Shown one piece after another: positions 44,323 through 56,782 of a stretch of 64,000 bases of DNA (within the stretch, counting starts at the first letter, position 1; each line of letters starts with the position of its first letter). Under the pieces are notes generated by a model. It searched no databases, had not been told where the DNA came from, and saw nothing but the letters and a program-made list of their open reading frames with translations. Source of the DNA: Larix kaempferi (taxonomy: Eukaryota; Streptophyta; Pinopsida; Pinales; Pinaceae); the NCBI GenBank assembly GCA_027924585.1, contig BSBM01000361.1, positions 41,308,501 to 41,372,500 of the forward strand, read 5' to 3'. The translations under genes were made by a program, and so were the position numbers.

Positions 44323-45604
44323 ATTTTCATTTGCAAGACATAGTGGATCCTACATATCTATGCACATCTTATCTCTTTCCCCACAATTGTCAGATTGTCC
44401 TTGTATATTCATGGCAGTGCTAGAGCTCTTGTCAACTTGCAATCTTCCTTGGTGGTCTTCATCTCTGACTACCCACCATGCTCTCTAGCCACACCAAAGG
44501 CTCTAAAACAAGCTAACACCAACACCATCAAGTCCAATTTTGTTATTTCACTAAGCATGCCTCACACAAGTTCTCTAAGCAAAGAGCTCTAAGTATGCTC
44601 TAGGTTTTCTTTGTCACAAGACCTAGGATCTACGCCCATCTCACAAAAGGACTCAAACATTAACACTTCAAGTATCCTCTAATTTTTCCCCCCAAAACCC
44701 TAGTTCCTTCCTTGCTTGCATAAATACAAGTACAAAGACTGAAGCCAAATGCATCTTCGAGATACAAATGATGTAATGAACTCGCAAATGGATTAAGGAA
44801 AGATGAGGTTCAAAATCAAATAGGTAAGGCAATCGGGACATGGAATACTTATGATAGTTTGAGCAAGGGTAAACTCAAATGAAATCAAGCATCAACAACA
44901 AATAATTAAGCAAGCAATTCTTACATAGCGATATTGTAAGATAAAATTCATTGAAATCAAGTTCCACAATCCTATTTATAGGCATACTTGAACAAGAATA
45001 TCACTAATCAATTCAATGTTTAACAAATAAACCATGGGCATGTAGCTATGGATGAAAAAAGATAAGATTGATAAGATAATTTTATCAATGTCCATTGAAT
45101 CAACACAATTGCAGGTCAATAAACTCTAGGGTTTCAGCTAGGACATAAACCCTAGTTGTGGGCATAAACCATAGATAAATGAGTAAGGAATTCCCACAAT
45201 CTCTTATATATAATGTTGAGGTTCGTAAGAGACCACAAGGATGAAATTGAAGCAACCAAAAAACCCTAATTCCTGTAATCAACAAGGAGAAAAACAATGT
45301 TAGGGTAGCACAACATTACAACCTAAGAAGTTTATTAGAGATGATTTATGGGTGCACTAGAGGGATAATCCATAAGTGTGCTAGAGAGAAGATGCAAACC
45401 AATAACAAGAGAGTTTAGGGTGCTCATAGTATAAATCACTTGTATTCAAGATATTAGGAAGTTCACATGAGGCATGGGTCCTTGCCCAATTTATGCCAAA
45501 TGTAAAATTGTGTAATTCTAGGATTTGAGAGGGTTTTAGTTCTAGTTATGGCACATTTCTGGAAAATTCATTGATTGAACACCTTAGTGTACTTGTTGTA
45601 TTAC
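44323..45604 (-). repeat. 1.28-kb dispersed repeat, copy 2 (inverted relative to copy 1)
   Basis: Reverse complement of 11357-12638. It continues past the point where copia A sits in copy 1 (..CTTGTTGTA|TTACAATTATATAATG), so the flank here shows an uninterrupted site. 65-codon frames (44395, 45100-) mirror those of copy 1. Confidence 0.85.
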
Positions 45605-45810
45605 AATTATATAATGTAATCTTTGCATTTCTTATTTATAATGGAACTAGGATGAAAAAAAATTATTGCATCTGTTAGATTTCATCTAATTTTTCTACAA
45701 GCTAAGGCAATAAATGAATTGGTGATGTTTTTTAATTCACGAGTTTGTCAGCAAAATAATGTAGTCTTTACAGTTTTGGAATATATTTTTTTATCTCTTA
45801 TCATCATTTT

Positions 45811-46185
45811 TCATGGTACTAATAGTATTTGTAATATGATGTAGTTGTGAGGGACCCTGCATGAGGTCTTTACATCCAAATAGAGAATCTGGAGAGGATT
45901 CCAACGATAAATCTCTAGGTTTAACAAAAGCGCAAGTAAGGGTAAGTTCAAGGTGCAACCACTTATTGTAAACGGGATGCTAGTTTTTGAGCTTTTCCAA
46001 TTCTTGTTATTATCTTGGTTTCCATCATTACTCATATTTGGTGCAGCATATATAAAACTTCTACTGCAAGCTGTAAGCATAAGAAGCATCAATACAACTT
46101 GATAAGATGGTATGCTATTTAAAGTAACACGTTGTCTTATGGACATGAGTATATTCATGTGAACACATATAATATATATTGACAT
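45811..46185 (-). CDS. Uncertain 124-codon frame with signal-peptide-like stretch
   Basis: Minus strand. After residue 25 comes a hydrophobic run (VVLMLLMLTACSRSFIYAA) resembling a secretory signal with a possible cleavage after YAA, then a polar Asn/Lys-rich part (SNDGNQDNNKNWKSSKTS). A Leu-rich C-terminus follows that may be intron or wrong frame. No family recognised; no promoter or partner visible. It may be chance or one exon of a small secreted-peptide gene. Confidence 0.2.
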   Translation of the reverse strand: MSIYIICVHMNILMSIRQRVTLNSIPSYQVVLMLLMLTACSRSFIYAAPNMSNDGNQDNNKNWKSSKTSIPFTISGCTLNLPLLALLLNLEIYRWNPLQILYLDVKTSCRVPHNYIILQILLVP

Positions 46186-46589
46186 GGTGTACGGTAGGTC
46201 CCATATATATCTTCATCCTTCGGGGGTGTCAAGCTTGGCACAAATGGTCATACAGACTTGTTTGATTGGGTCACTATACAACTTACAAAACTTAATGATC
46301 AACGTGATGTTGTACAACTTTTGAAACTGACATCCCTTGCTCTACAAATATGACATATTGTAGTTTTCCATATTTTTATGTAATCATTGTCTTTGGAATA
46401 TTTCATTGAAAATGCTATGGATATTAGGACAATTCATACTAGTGATGGTATTATCTATAATTGTTAAATTAGAACACATTATTTTTATTTTATTTTTTAT
46501 TTTTTTCAGACTAGTTTCCTAGCTATTATAGTTTTTATCGCTTGATTCTTAGATATTAGATCTTTCCTTTTTGACAATAGCTTAGATAT

Positions 46590-48440
46590 CAAATTGCATT
46601 TGCACTCACACTTTGTACTAACATATTGTACAGATGTTGAAGGAATCAAAATTTTTGGAAGCAATGCCAAAGATGTTAATGCAATTCTAGTAGGATTAAC
46701 CAGACCAGTATTTTCCAAAGTAATGAATTGTCAAAAAGCAAAGGAAATCTGGAACAAATTGTGGACCATCTATAAAGGAGACACTAAAGTAAAAGGAGCT
46801 AAACTCCAGACGTTTAAAACTCAATTCGAAAGTCTGAAAATGAAGGAAGAAGAAAACATTTCAGAATATTTTGGGAGAGTGGATGAAATTGTGAATGTTA
46901 TTCAAGGGCTAGGAGAGGAATTGGAAGAAAAGGAGATAGTTGAGAAAGTACTGAGATCTCTTCCAATGATTTACAATCCTAATATTTCTACACTAGAATA
47001 TAGAGAACATCTTGACAAAATCAACATGGATGAGTTATATGGAATTCTTATAGCTTATGAAATGAGGATTGGGAAAGACATCTCTCAAAAGAAGGAAGCA
47101 TCCTTTAAAGTATCAAAAACAAAGAATAAATCTAAAAAGATTCAAGCATAAGAATCTGATGATGAAGAAGTACTTCTAGTCAAAAATATTAAGAGAGGCA
47201 CTGGTAAGTTCGAAGGGAAATTACCTTTGAAATTTTTTAACTGTGGGAGAATTGGTCACTTTGCTAACGAATTTCCCTATCCCAAACAAGAAGAAGAAAT
47301 CGAGTGTCCTGATGTCTTCAAGAAGAACAAAAAGTTTTTTAGGAAAAACAAAAGAATTTTTTTTTCTTCCATGGATGACAATTGTTTAGATGACTCTAGT
47401 GAAGATGAAGAAGAAGAAATATTTTTCATGGGGATAGAGAACAAAAACCTTGAAAAAGAAGTAGAAGATAATTCAGACATGGAAGAAGAAGTGGACCTAG
47501 AAGCTGAACTCATGTGTGCTCTTGAGGAAATCGAAAAATGTAGAAGAAGGAACAATCTTTGAAAGGACAATTGTTAGAATACCAAGAAGAGGTGAGATCA
47601 AAAGAAGAGGAATTCAAGACACTCCAAGAAGAGTTGCACAAGTCAAGAAAATAAGTTATGTTGCTTAGAAAGAAGCTTGATAAGGAATCTATTAAATTAA
47701 AATTTGAGAAAAGTTCAAGGACCTTAGATGAAATCCTAAGCAGCCAAAGATCATCAAGTGATAAAACTGGATTAGGTTATGACAAAGAAAAGAAGCCAGA
47801 ATGTGTGTCCTTTACATTCTAAGATATAAATAAAAAAGGCTATGCTGCTGCACTCAAAAGACCGATTAAGAAGAATGGTTAGAAATCTTCTCACTCCTTT
47901 CATAATGAAGACGTAGCTGATACAATACCTAAAAAACCAATGACAAAAAGGGTCCAGTAGACATGTTTTGGTAATTGCTACTCATGTAATAAATTTGGAC
48001 ATATGGCTAGAGAATGTAAGCTGAGGAAGAATGATTCAATAGAAGTTCAAGAACAAAAGAAGGGATGGAAGAAGATGGAAGTTGTGAAGCATGAAGATCA
48101 AATATTCCTCAACCATAAATGAAGATTCTTTGGATATTGTCACTACTATCACAAGTTTGGTCAGAAGGTTGTTGATTGCAAAACCAAGAGAAAATATCTA
48201 AGGAGGGAATTTAAGTAACACAAAGTATCAGTAAGCAGGGTAACCCATGGAAAGATGTGGAGAAGAAGAGAAGACTACAATAAGTCAGAGGAAACACAGA
48301 TTCCAAGCATCAATAAAGTTTCCAAAGATGATGTTCAACACAATAGTTTTGTAGAAAAGAATGGCATCTATTCTGATGAAGAGCAATATGAACATGTAAA
48401 ACTCACCGATGAAGAGAGAAATTATGAAATTCTCTTCTAA
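46590..48440 (+). pseudogene. gag: Large copia-type gag with three zinc knuckles (element E)
   Basis: The capsid part (46630-47150) reads GSNAKDVNAILVGLTRPVFSKV, CQKAKEIWNKLWTIYKGD, VLRSLPMIYNP and LYGILIAYEMR, a UBN2-type gag. A first knuckle follows (FFNCGRIGHFANEF, two Cys lost). Next come an acidic region (EDEEEEIFFMG, EEEVDLEAELM), a coiled coil (about 47560-47760, KSSRTLDEILSSQRSSS), an intact second knuckle CYSCNKFGHMAREC (about 47980) and a third (CHYYHKFGQKVVDC, broken). It ends at 48440. At least six stops interrupt it. Protease, integrase and RT are absent. Confidence 0.85.
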
Positions 48441-49074
48441 AATTCTCTCATGAACTAAAAGAGAAACCTTGAAACTAGCATCAGAAAGGATCATATATTG
48501 AAGGGGAGTAAATATAAGAAAAATACTATTGGTATTCGAAGGTAACTAATATCATTTGCTACGAATAAAAGTATATCCTCATTAAAAACAAAAGTATAGG
48601 TGACAAAATTGAAGAAACACATTTGGTCCAAAAAACATCTATGTGACAAGCACATGGTTGAAATGTAACAAATTCAGAAGGAGAATTAGAAAAGAAGAGA
48701 CGATCATGGTTAAATGATAAGACTGGTGTATGGTTGACAAAGAGCATATTATAAACCCTATCACAAAATGGAGAAAATGTTGACAAAGGGGAGGAACATT
48801 GAAAGGGGGAGTTTATGAACTCATCATCATGAATTCAAAGGCCTGGTACAAGATAATAACTAAGATTATCTTAAAACACGGTAAGTAGTACCAAGTCCAA
48901 GATAAAAGGAGGAAGAGAAGCAAAAGAAGGGAAGTTATCAAAAGGAAGAAGGATAGGAAATTATCTATCAAGATGATTACAACAAAAGATAATAATAAGT
49001 TCAATAATGACAAAGGAATAACCAAGGACATGATGGCATGGCAAGCTCAGTGAAAGACAAAGGAATGACAAAGG
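48441..49074 (+). other. 3' internal sequence of element E, no gene
   Basis: A-rich tail after gag. AAAGGGGGAG at 48803-48812 looks like a polypurine tract, but no convincing TG LTR start follows. It grades into ~411-bp type repeats. Confidence 0.5.
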
Positions 49075-49531
49075 AAGTGATGAACATGGCATGTATGATG
49101 ATGTGGCATGTGTTATGAAGCTGGAAAGACACATGATGGTGTTATGGTGCTATCATTAAGTCGGTGTTTCAATCTGACATCACTCTGGAAAAGATTGGCA
49201 ATTTGTGAAACTTTGGAAATTGAATAAGTATGAAAATTAAGTCAAAAATTTTCTAAGAGAATGCCTGCCATAATTCATGGTTTGAGAAAAATGCATGCAC
49301 CATCATATCAGGATATAGCTTGTTGAAGTGGCTATCTATTCATGGTCTCAGTTTTCCTTAATCATTTCAGAGGATAAAGTTATAAGTCTACCAAAATAAG
49401 GTTTCAGGATAAACTTTGGAGAAATTCTTGAAAATGACAAAGTGTTGGAAAACAGGTTTAGGTGGCCTTGGGAAAATGCCCACTGTACCTCATGGGAGAA
49501 TGATAAAAACTATCTAGAACTATCATGCTCT
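49075..49531 (+). repeat. One diverged unit of the ~411-bp repeat family
   Basis: GCATGTATGATGATGTGGCAT, GGAAAGACACATGATGGTGTT, GACATCA.TCTGGAAAAG and CAGGATATAGCTTGTTGA are shared with the 14.1-16.4 kb array. Cut at 49531 by the CACTA insertion; continues at 62223. Confidence 0.85.
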
Positions 49532-49790
49532 CACTAGTACAAAATGAGAGATAAGTGACCAGGTGACCAAAAAATTTGGTCACCATAGCTTTTTCAAGGG
49601 ATAAATGACCAAAATTGAGAAATTTTAAGTGAACTGACTAAAAATGACCAATTTGGTCACGGGATAAGAACTAAACTAAAAATGACCAAGATAAATGACC
49701 AATTTGGTCACGGGATATGAACTAAACTAAAAATGACCACATAACAATTGGTCATTTATGTGGTCATTTTTAGTTGTGTCATTCCGACAG
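49532..49790 (+). repeat. Left terminus: 29-bp TIR plus subterminal TGACCA repeats
   Basis: Starts CACTAGTACAAAATGAGAG and TAAGTGACC. About ten AAATGACCA or TTTGGTCAC motifs follow within 250 bp, including a duplicated CACGGGATA.GAACTAAACT block (49657 and 49711). Confidence 0.93.
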
Positions 49791-49823
49791 TGGAAAATTA
49801 TAATTTTGATAATGAATATGTTT

Positions 49824-49914
49824 AATTTACTAAATTTTAACATTGCAAATGGATTTGGAGATCCCCTAGAAGGGGGTCTCCAAATCCATCTGCAATGTTA
49901 AAATTTAATAAATT
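49824..49914. repeat. Long near-perfect hairpin
   Basis: Left arm 49824-49866 and right arm 49872-49914 are reverse complements over about 43 bp, with about three mismatches and a loop of about 5 bases. Arms contain GGATTTGGAGA / TCTCCAAATCC next to CCCC..GGGGG. It lies just inside the left terminus of the CACTA element. Confidence 0.9.
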
Positions 49915-52900
49915 GTAGACCCCCTCATGTGTCACATCTCGTTAATTGACACAAAATTAGTGTTAATGATCAATCTCCCCACATCCCAAAAATCTTGACG
50001 ATAGGGGATGTTGTAAATCTCCATCCAATCTCTGTTTCTGAGTTGTTATCGTCGTTGTCCTCTCATCAAAAACCACACCCATTTTTTGTCGATTGGGTAC
50101 GAAAATCTTATCACAAGTTACTTTTATCTTAATTTTGAATTCCTTGTTTACCGCTCCCCATCCAAACTAAATGATAAATAATATATATGTCAATTTTCAT
50201 AGAAAACTATATATAATAAAATATACAATGTCAAAGGATGTATATAAAATGATATTCTTTTAATCTTATTTGAAATGCATTTTATCTCTATATATACTAA
50301 TATAGATTGCTGCAAAGTAATAAAAAATAAAACAATATAAAGCATATATATAAAAATAAAACTATGTAATTATATAAACATATTGTAAATAAAAATAAAT
50401 AAATAAATAAACAAACCCTTTGTTAAACTTGCATGTTATATAAAATTTATATTATATATTGTAAACAAAAAAAATTAACAATTGCAATTAGATAGATCAC
50501 TTAAAAGGGCATATGGAAATGGGTTACTCCTCCACGATGATCACACAAACAATTAACCATTGTCCATACATAACCAATAACATCTCTGCAACCTCAGTTT
50601 ATGCCAAACCGGGCTTAGCCTCTTTGTGTCCACAATTTCCCATCTGTTACCAAATTTAGTCACCCATGTGAACAAATTTGTTGTAAATAGTAACATTTTG
50701 GCATTTTTTTTCTTTCTCTTATGACTCTTGATAAACCAGATAAATTTTGAGGTCATTTTAGCTCAAAACATTGCAGAATTTGCAAAATTTTATTTCGGGT
50801 TTTAATAGTAATTTAAGGGAAGATCAGAGAAGAGCAAGAGGGCAGTGGAATATTACTGGAGCTCCCACGACCACCGATGATGATAAAATAACCCCAATTT
50901 ACCATTTGGGCAAGATTTGTGACACAATTCTATACAACACCATTGGAATTGTGAAATTTCTTCATAATTTTTTTATTTTCTTGTGCAAATCAAAACATTC
51001 AACTTTTCAAGGTTACAAGGTTTCTCTTTAAACACCATTAAGATCTAATCCAACATTATAAAAAAGAAACAACACAGCTTAAACATAAGAACTACTTGAG
51101 TTTTCTTTTAGCATGGATAAGATCCTAGGGTTGAGATATTGCTTACTTAGCTCCAGCTAATGCATCGACAACTGTTGTTTTGACAGCTACAATGGGAGGA
51201 GAAGGAGTCAATCCCTTGAGAATTTTTTCATCACCAGGAGAAGTTTTACTCCATCGAGAAGATTCAGAAACTAAAGTGTAAGTGCTTCTTCATAAGGTGG
51301 AAAGAGGTAACACACCTTAAGGGTCTAGTGATATAACTACTTGGCTAGGAAACAAACCTTGTCCTATGATTAAACATTGGCCAACAAGGATCTACCCACA
51401 AAAAGCAAGGTCGAGGAAATCTCTAAGGTCTTAACTTGGAGTTTCAGCGGAATACAAAAAAAATAGACATGCCAAACAAACTGCACTCCATTGCGTGGTC
51501 ACAAGTTTGAAGATTAAAAGAAAATTAAGGGGACTGGAAGTACACTAAAATCTTGTACCAGTGGCCTTTGAAAAACATGAAAGGTTCAATCCATTTAATA
51601 AGATGTCAGTGAACTTAAATGTATTTGAGAGCTGTTATCCTTCTCGAGTTGTTCACTCCATCGAAAACACAGAGGGTTTGGTGGTACGGGTTTGGACTCG
51701 AGAGAGTAAATTCCTCTGTGCGCGAGAGAAGGTTTAAACCAATGGAGGGATCTGAGGCACTGAACTAATGCTAGAATAGTATTTTCCCCGTTTAATCCCG
51801 ACATTAGACTTCTTCTTGGTTCGACATAACTCGGCTGACTTGCAGGGAAAAAAAAAAAAAAACTCACTCTTGGCTTTCTCTTTAGATTAGGGTAAGTTTT
51901 ACAAACTGTTATTTCTTACCAGTAAAATACTTTTCAGAAGTTATCATGATATAATAGTCATTAACCCAAAAACTATCTGATTGCAGGTACTCATGCATTT
52001 TCCAACAGCCTAAGCAATTCTCAGACTGCTCTCCGGTAAGGAATACGATGACTCGAATCCTATCTGTTGGTGTTAAGGAACTTGAAGATGATGTTTTTGT
52101 TGAGGACTGCAAGGGACTCATGTTTCCTCTCTATATCCTCATGCTACTTACCGATACTTAAACTTATGCCTGAAAATGAAGGTACCTGTGTCTAAAAGGA
52201 ATCTTCCGTGAGGTTGATAGAATGACTCTGTTCTAAAACTTAAGATTTTACATATGTAATATTTAAGTTCAATTCTGTACTGGATAACTGGATGTTTCCA
52301 ATGAAATATAGTTTTCTTTTACTTGTATAAAAGTGGATGCTTGGGGCTTTTTCCACTTATCTAAAATATTCAATGTATAAATGTTTTTTTTTTGTAAACT
52401 GGTTAGCGAATGATCATTGTTAAGCCAGTAAAACATCTTTAGTAAGTAGTATAGGGTTATCGCGATAAAACTTCTTTGCCTAACTTTAGGTAGCTGCTAG
52501 TGTAACCTCGAGGTCTCCCTATAGTTGAAAAGTTATACCTTTTATTTGAAAGTAACTTTCTTTAAGATCACCTCACCCATATAACGTATGAGTTAAACCT
52601 TCAGTGCTATCTTGGAGATAAAACCTATGCAGAGTTCATGTGTCTTTTTGGAAGAACCCTGGTAAGAGAAGTTCTTGAACCCCTAAACTTTCTTCAATGG
52701 AAATTGGTGGAGGACCTGTGGATTGATTCCGAAAAAGAGTGTATGTTCCAAAACTATTACCCACTTAAGTTTGAGATTTTAGTGCTCAGACTCTCACCAA
52801 CGTTTCTTTTTGGTGTTAAATATCCCCTTGGGATTAGAACCCTGGACGTATCCTCCTTTCTGAAATAGGATCCGCCGAACTTAACCATTTCTAGAAATTT

Positions 52901-54565
52901 TACAATACCTAAGGCTTAACTTTAAGATTACTACTGAAGCGAACTCTACCAGAAATTGGGTGTAACAACCTCATAATACAAGCATATATCAAAATAGAAT
53001 GCATAGGTCACTATTCAAAAGACGAAAGGAACTAAACGTCCCTGTTTTGAATTCATAGATAGCATGGTTTTTTTGTATAGGAGCCTCCTGAGCAGAGTCC
53101 GAGGAAAAATAGGCAGCAACCCATAGCCCATAGCAACAAGTTTAAATAGGTTGAGCAGCTTCTCAATAGAGTGTTTGTTGCACCAGGAAATGCATGGAGA
53201 AAGAAGCATTGTAAGGTTGGTGCACCTCACACTATAGAGCGAGCATCTACAATATGGCTTTTTCTACTCTTTTTTTAATAAGAAAATAATAACTTATTTC
53301 TTCTGACAATGGAAGAGTTGCACTCAATTTGAAGTCTCATTAATATGCAATTCCCCTTGTTGATTCGCCATTGGACACTATACGGCTTTACTCTCTCTTT
53401 CTCTTTTTAAAGGAATGTCGATATGTTAAAAAAGTTCAACGTAGATATCGCGAGTGATTCTGTTTCTGCTAATGCTTCTGGTGCTTTACTTGGATAAAAA
53501 ACAACTGGATAAATGCAACTGAATCTGCTACTCGTACAGATTATAAGGTTGCTTCAACAGGGTTTGTAACTGGTGAGGATGCTGGTTCAACAAGATAAAT
53601 AGCTATTGAAACTGGTACTACTTGCTTTGCTGCATATGCTATTATATTGGATATTAATTTAATTATTCATTCTTGGACCACCCATTACTTTATCCAACTT
53701 ATCCATAAAGGAATCCCTCCTCGGCTGTCTGAACCAACCATTTAAACCACACCACCCAATGGGAAGGTAGGACCGGCCTTCCTTCCTTATTTATTTATTT
53801 TTTGAAGAAATATTAGGATCATCTAGAAAGATCAAAATAAGACAATTTGGAAGACAATTATCAAGCCATTTACAATGCAAATAATCCATTTTTTCCAATT
53901 TAAGGGAGTGGTTGTTGCAATTTTCCCAACAAACTCAATAATCAAAACCTACAAATTAATACAACACTGACAAAGCTTAGAAGATCAACAAATTTCAATG
54001 AAAGACCCGCATAGTGTTTGCTCATTGGATAGTAATCAGGTATTCTAAATTTGATTTTGGTTTTGCTTAGACTAGGTCAAATTCCTGTCCTGTCCTTAGG
54101 TTCAAGCATTTACCCTACCAATGTTCAGCATGCACTAGTACACAAAGTACGAGGAAAGAAAAATTCTTAGCACCATAGCCTTGCAAATTAATCTGCTGAT
54201 TACCTGAAGAACAAGTATAAAGCTTATAATTCCAACGAACAAATGGCTTGAAATCAGTCCTTGAAAGATATTTAACTCATCCGGTTTCCTTGAATTGAAT
54301 TCGTTGAAGATCTATTAATGTGACCATTTAAAAACAGTCAAGCAAAGAAAAAGTGAATAAGAATTGAATCTGCAAACTTACTTGGCAAAAGACAAGGCAT
54401 TAAAAATTACAGTGTTTCTCACTTTGTTTGCATGGGCCTTGATATCATGTTTTAGATTTAAAATGTCATTCCCATTAAATGTAAGTACAAGCAGGACTGT
54501 AACTTGGTAGAAAGCCTGCACATTTACAAGAGCCTTCAGTGCATCTTAAAATTACTTATATGATC
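49915..54565. other. CACTA interior, no recognised gene
   Basis: Low-complexity AT sequence at 50160-50480, then mixed sequence. Small open stretches could be fragments of captured exons. One on the minus strand at 51147-51280 reads LVSESSRWSKTSPGDEK..VVDALAGAK followed by TAA. Another, at 52638-52868 +, contains LVREVLEPLNFLQWKLVEDLW. I do not recognise either. AG and GT borders (for example TGATTGCAG at 51986) suggest degraded exon-intron structure. Confidence 0.4.
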
Positions 54566-54569
54566 AAAG

Positions 54570-54800
54570 ATAATACTTGAATTCATAGCCTACACATATT
54601 AAATAAACTATGAAACTACAAAATCTGTAACAAAAAATGAATAGTGGGCACCAAGCACACACGAGTAGAAGTAGGAATGTGTCATTGGAAACACTGAAAC
54701 CCTGGTGGAGGCAGCAATAGTAGTGTCTCACTTTAACTGGAATCTCTTCGCCCAAGAGGCCACAACTGGGGGATGTATATTTTGCCAAAGTCTCCCGAGA
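54570..54800 (+). repeat. Left arm of an inverted repeat around a hAT remnant
   Basis: Reverse complement of parts of 56165-56515. GAAACCCTGGTGGAGGCAGC, CTCTTCGCCCAAGAGGCCAC and ATAAACTATGAAACTACAAA are matched in inverse order there. A degenerate direct copy (CTGGAACCTCGTGGGGGAAG) follows at about 54885. Confidence 0.85.
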
Positions 54801-55499
54801 CTTGCACATGCCCCTATTTGCATTTTGCAAGCACTGGCACATACACACATGAGTAGAAATAGATATGTGTCATTGGCCATACTGGAACCTCGTGGGGGAA
54901 GCAATAGCAGGTCTCACTTTCACCGGCATAGAAAACCATCATTGATAGAGGATCATATAATTTGCGATGTCTAATGTATGTTAAAATCGTTATTGTTGTC
55001 CGAACATTACCAAATGGAATCGGAATGGATAGGCCTGTTCAATATATAGGGTTTGGAGATTACATGATTGGGTAGTAGCTAATTTCTATATTGTGTTGTA
55101 TGCTTTTTTTTGTTTCCCTTTTGTTTTGCTATGCATTAAGAAGCAGTTATGTTTTTATCTTTTCTATTTTCACCAAAAAGAAGAATTAGTAACTTCATAT
55201 TATCCAGGTGAAAACAAAGTCACATTATCTATGTGCATAAGCACTAGAAAATAAAAAACCAGATTAGAACTACTAGCACCAGTCCTTGTAGTCTTGTATT
55301 TTAAGATCCAACTTATCTCTGATATTGTTCATATATAAAGAAATGTATTATGGCATAATCCATGACAACATTTTTTCAAAATATCAATCTTGGAAAGGCG
55401 TCATGGATATCTCAAAATTGAAACCACTGCTATCTAATCTGATTTGAAACAGAAACTTTGTAAGAGTTAACACCAAAGAACAAATAAACCACTAATTTC

Positions 55500-56145
55500 G
55501 AGGGCAGTTATCTTCTTCATGAAATTGGGAAGAATTGAATCCTTGCTTCAGACTCATCCACAAGATTTGAGGCACTATCAGTTACTGCTTGTACCACATT
55601 TTCTTCTCCAACTTCAAGGATGGCTTTTTCTAAATTCTTGAAAAAGTATTGAGTAGTCTTTTTGTGCTCTGCTGCATCAACTATCTTAAAAAATAATATC
55701 CCTCCAGGGCAATAAACCAATGCATTAATTAGCGACCTATAACACATATCAGACCAACCATTTGATAAAATTGTGCACCCTATTTGTTTCCAAGACTCTT
55801 TGATCTTACCCAATCTACTTGTCACGCTTTCTTTTGCCTCTTGAGAAGAGTGGTCCTCAGTGTCTAGGAACTCGGAGGTACATGTTCATTTCCAAAATAT
55901 GCAATCTTCTTACATGCATGGATAAAGTAAGGGATTCATAGTAGATTCAAAAACATTTTAGCCACAACTTTATCAACTTTTTTCTTCTGTACGGGTTTCC
56001 AAAGAGAGTTTAATGTCACTGCCCCACTTGATTTTGTTGGATGACATGAACTTCTAGTGCCAGCCATGCTTGAAGAAAATGAGGGAAAGGGGTTGTAAGT
56101 CGTTGCAATCTCTGTTGCAATGCACCATTTTTTTTCTTTCATTGC
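55500..56145 (-). pseudogene. hAT-family transposase remnant (DUF659 region)
   Basis: Minus strand. The N-terminal part (56090-55930) reads GAVTLNSLWKPVQKKKVDKVV. After frame changes come VTSRLGKIKESWKQIGCTIL, SNGWSDMCYRSLINALVYCP, GGILFFKIVDAAEHKKT and EKAILEVGEENVVQAVTDSASN (55830-55540). This is the DUF659 RNase-H-like core of plant hAT-related transposases (SW...GCTI.SDGW.D...R.LINFLV.CP.GT.FLKS.DAS...K....LF......VEEVGE.NVVQVVTDNA.N). The BED finger is not on this strand; a BED-like remnant lies on + at 56644. The C-terminal dimerisation domain is absent. Confidence 0.85.
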
Positions 56146-56164
56146 CTTACCTTTTTTATTCTGT

Positions 56165-56515
56165 CATAATTCTTTGGCAAAATATATATCCCCCAGTTGT
56201 GGCCTCTTGGGCGAAGAGATGCCAGTGAAAGAGAGACATTGCTATTGCTGCCTCCACCAGGGTTTCAGTGTTGCCAATGACACATTCCTACTTATGCCCA
56301 TGTGTGCTTGGTGTCCACTGCTTCATTAGTTGGCCAAGGAGCATCATTGTTCTAGACAACCTATACTTCAGCCTTCAATCTCCCTAGTCACTTGTAAGTT
56401 TAAAGTTTAAACCAGCATAATGGAGTGTTGGTTGTTTTCAGAAATTTTATGTTCATCTTTTGTTACAAATTTTGTAGTTTCATAGTTTATTTGATATGTG
56501 TAGGCTGTATCTCTA
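56165..56515 (-). repeat. Right arm of the inverted repeat around the hAT remnant
   Basis: Pairs with 54570-54800: CCCCCAGTTGTGGCCTCTTG, GCTGCCTCCACCAGGGTTTC, TTTGTAGTTTCATAGTTTAT. A ~150-bp insertion (about 56330-56455) separates the two matching parts. Confidence 0.85.
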
Positions 56516-56643
56516 GCCTCTGGACTAGTATGCAGCCTATTCCAATTTCGTGAATCATAATAGGAAAACAAACCAATCTCACAAAATTACATACATATTC
56601 TAAAACATGATTTACAAAAAAAAAATGCAAAAACTTTTGCTAT

Positions 56644-56782
56644 GGCACCTCCAAAATGAACAACATCACAAGGATGGAAATATGCTGAGAAAATTGATGG
56701 ACATAGGAAGCATCTAAAATGCAAATTATGTGACAATGAACTTGTTGGGACTTTAATTCACTACATTATCATAGAGTTGTTG
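56644..56782 (+). pseudogene. BED-type zinc-finger remnant
   Basis: MAPPK, stop, TTSQGWKYAEKIDGHRKHLK then CKLCDNELVGTLIHYI: a W-KYA aromatic start, then CxxC and an H, as in the BED zinc finger that begins hAT transposases. The second His pair is unclear. It faces away from the hAT DUF659 remnant, so the two pieces are rearranged relative to each other or come from different copies. Confidence 0.65.
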
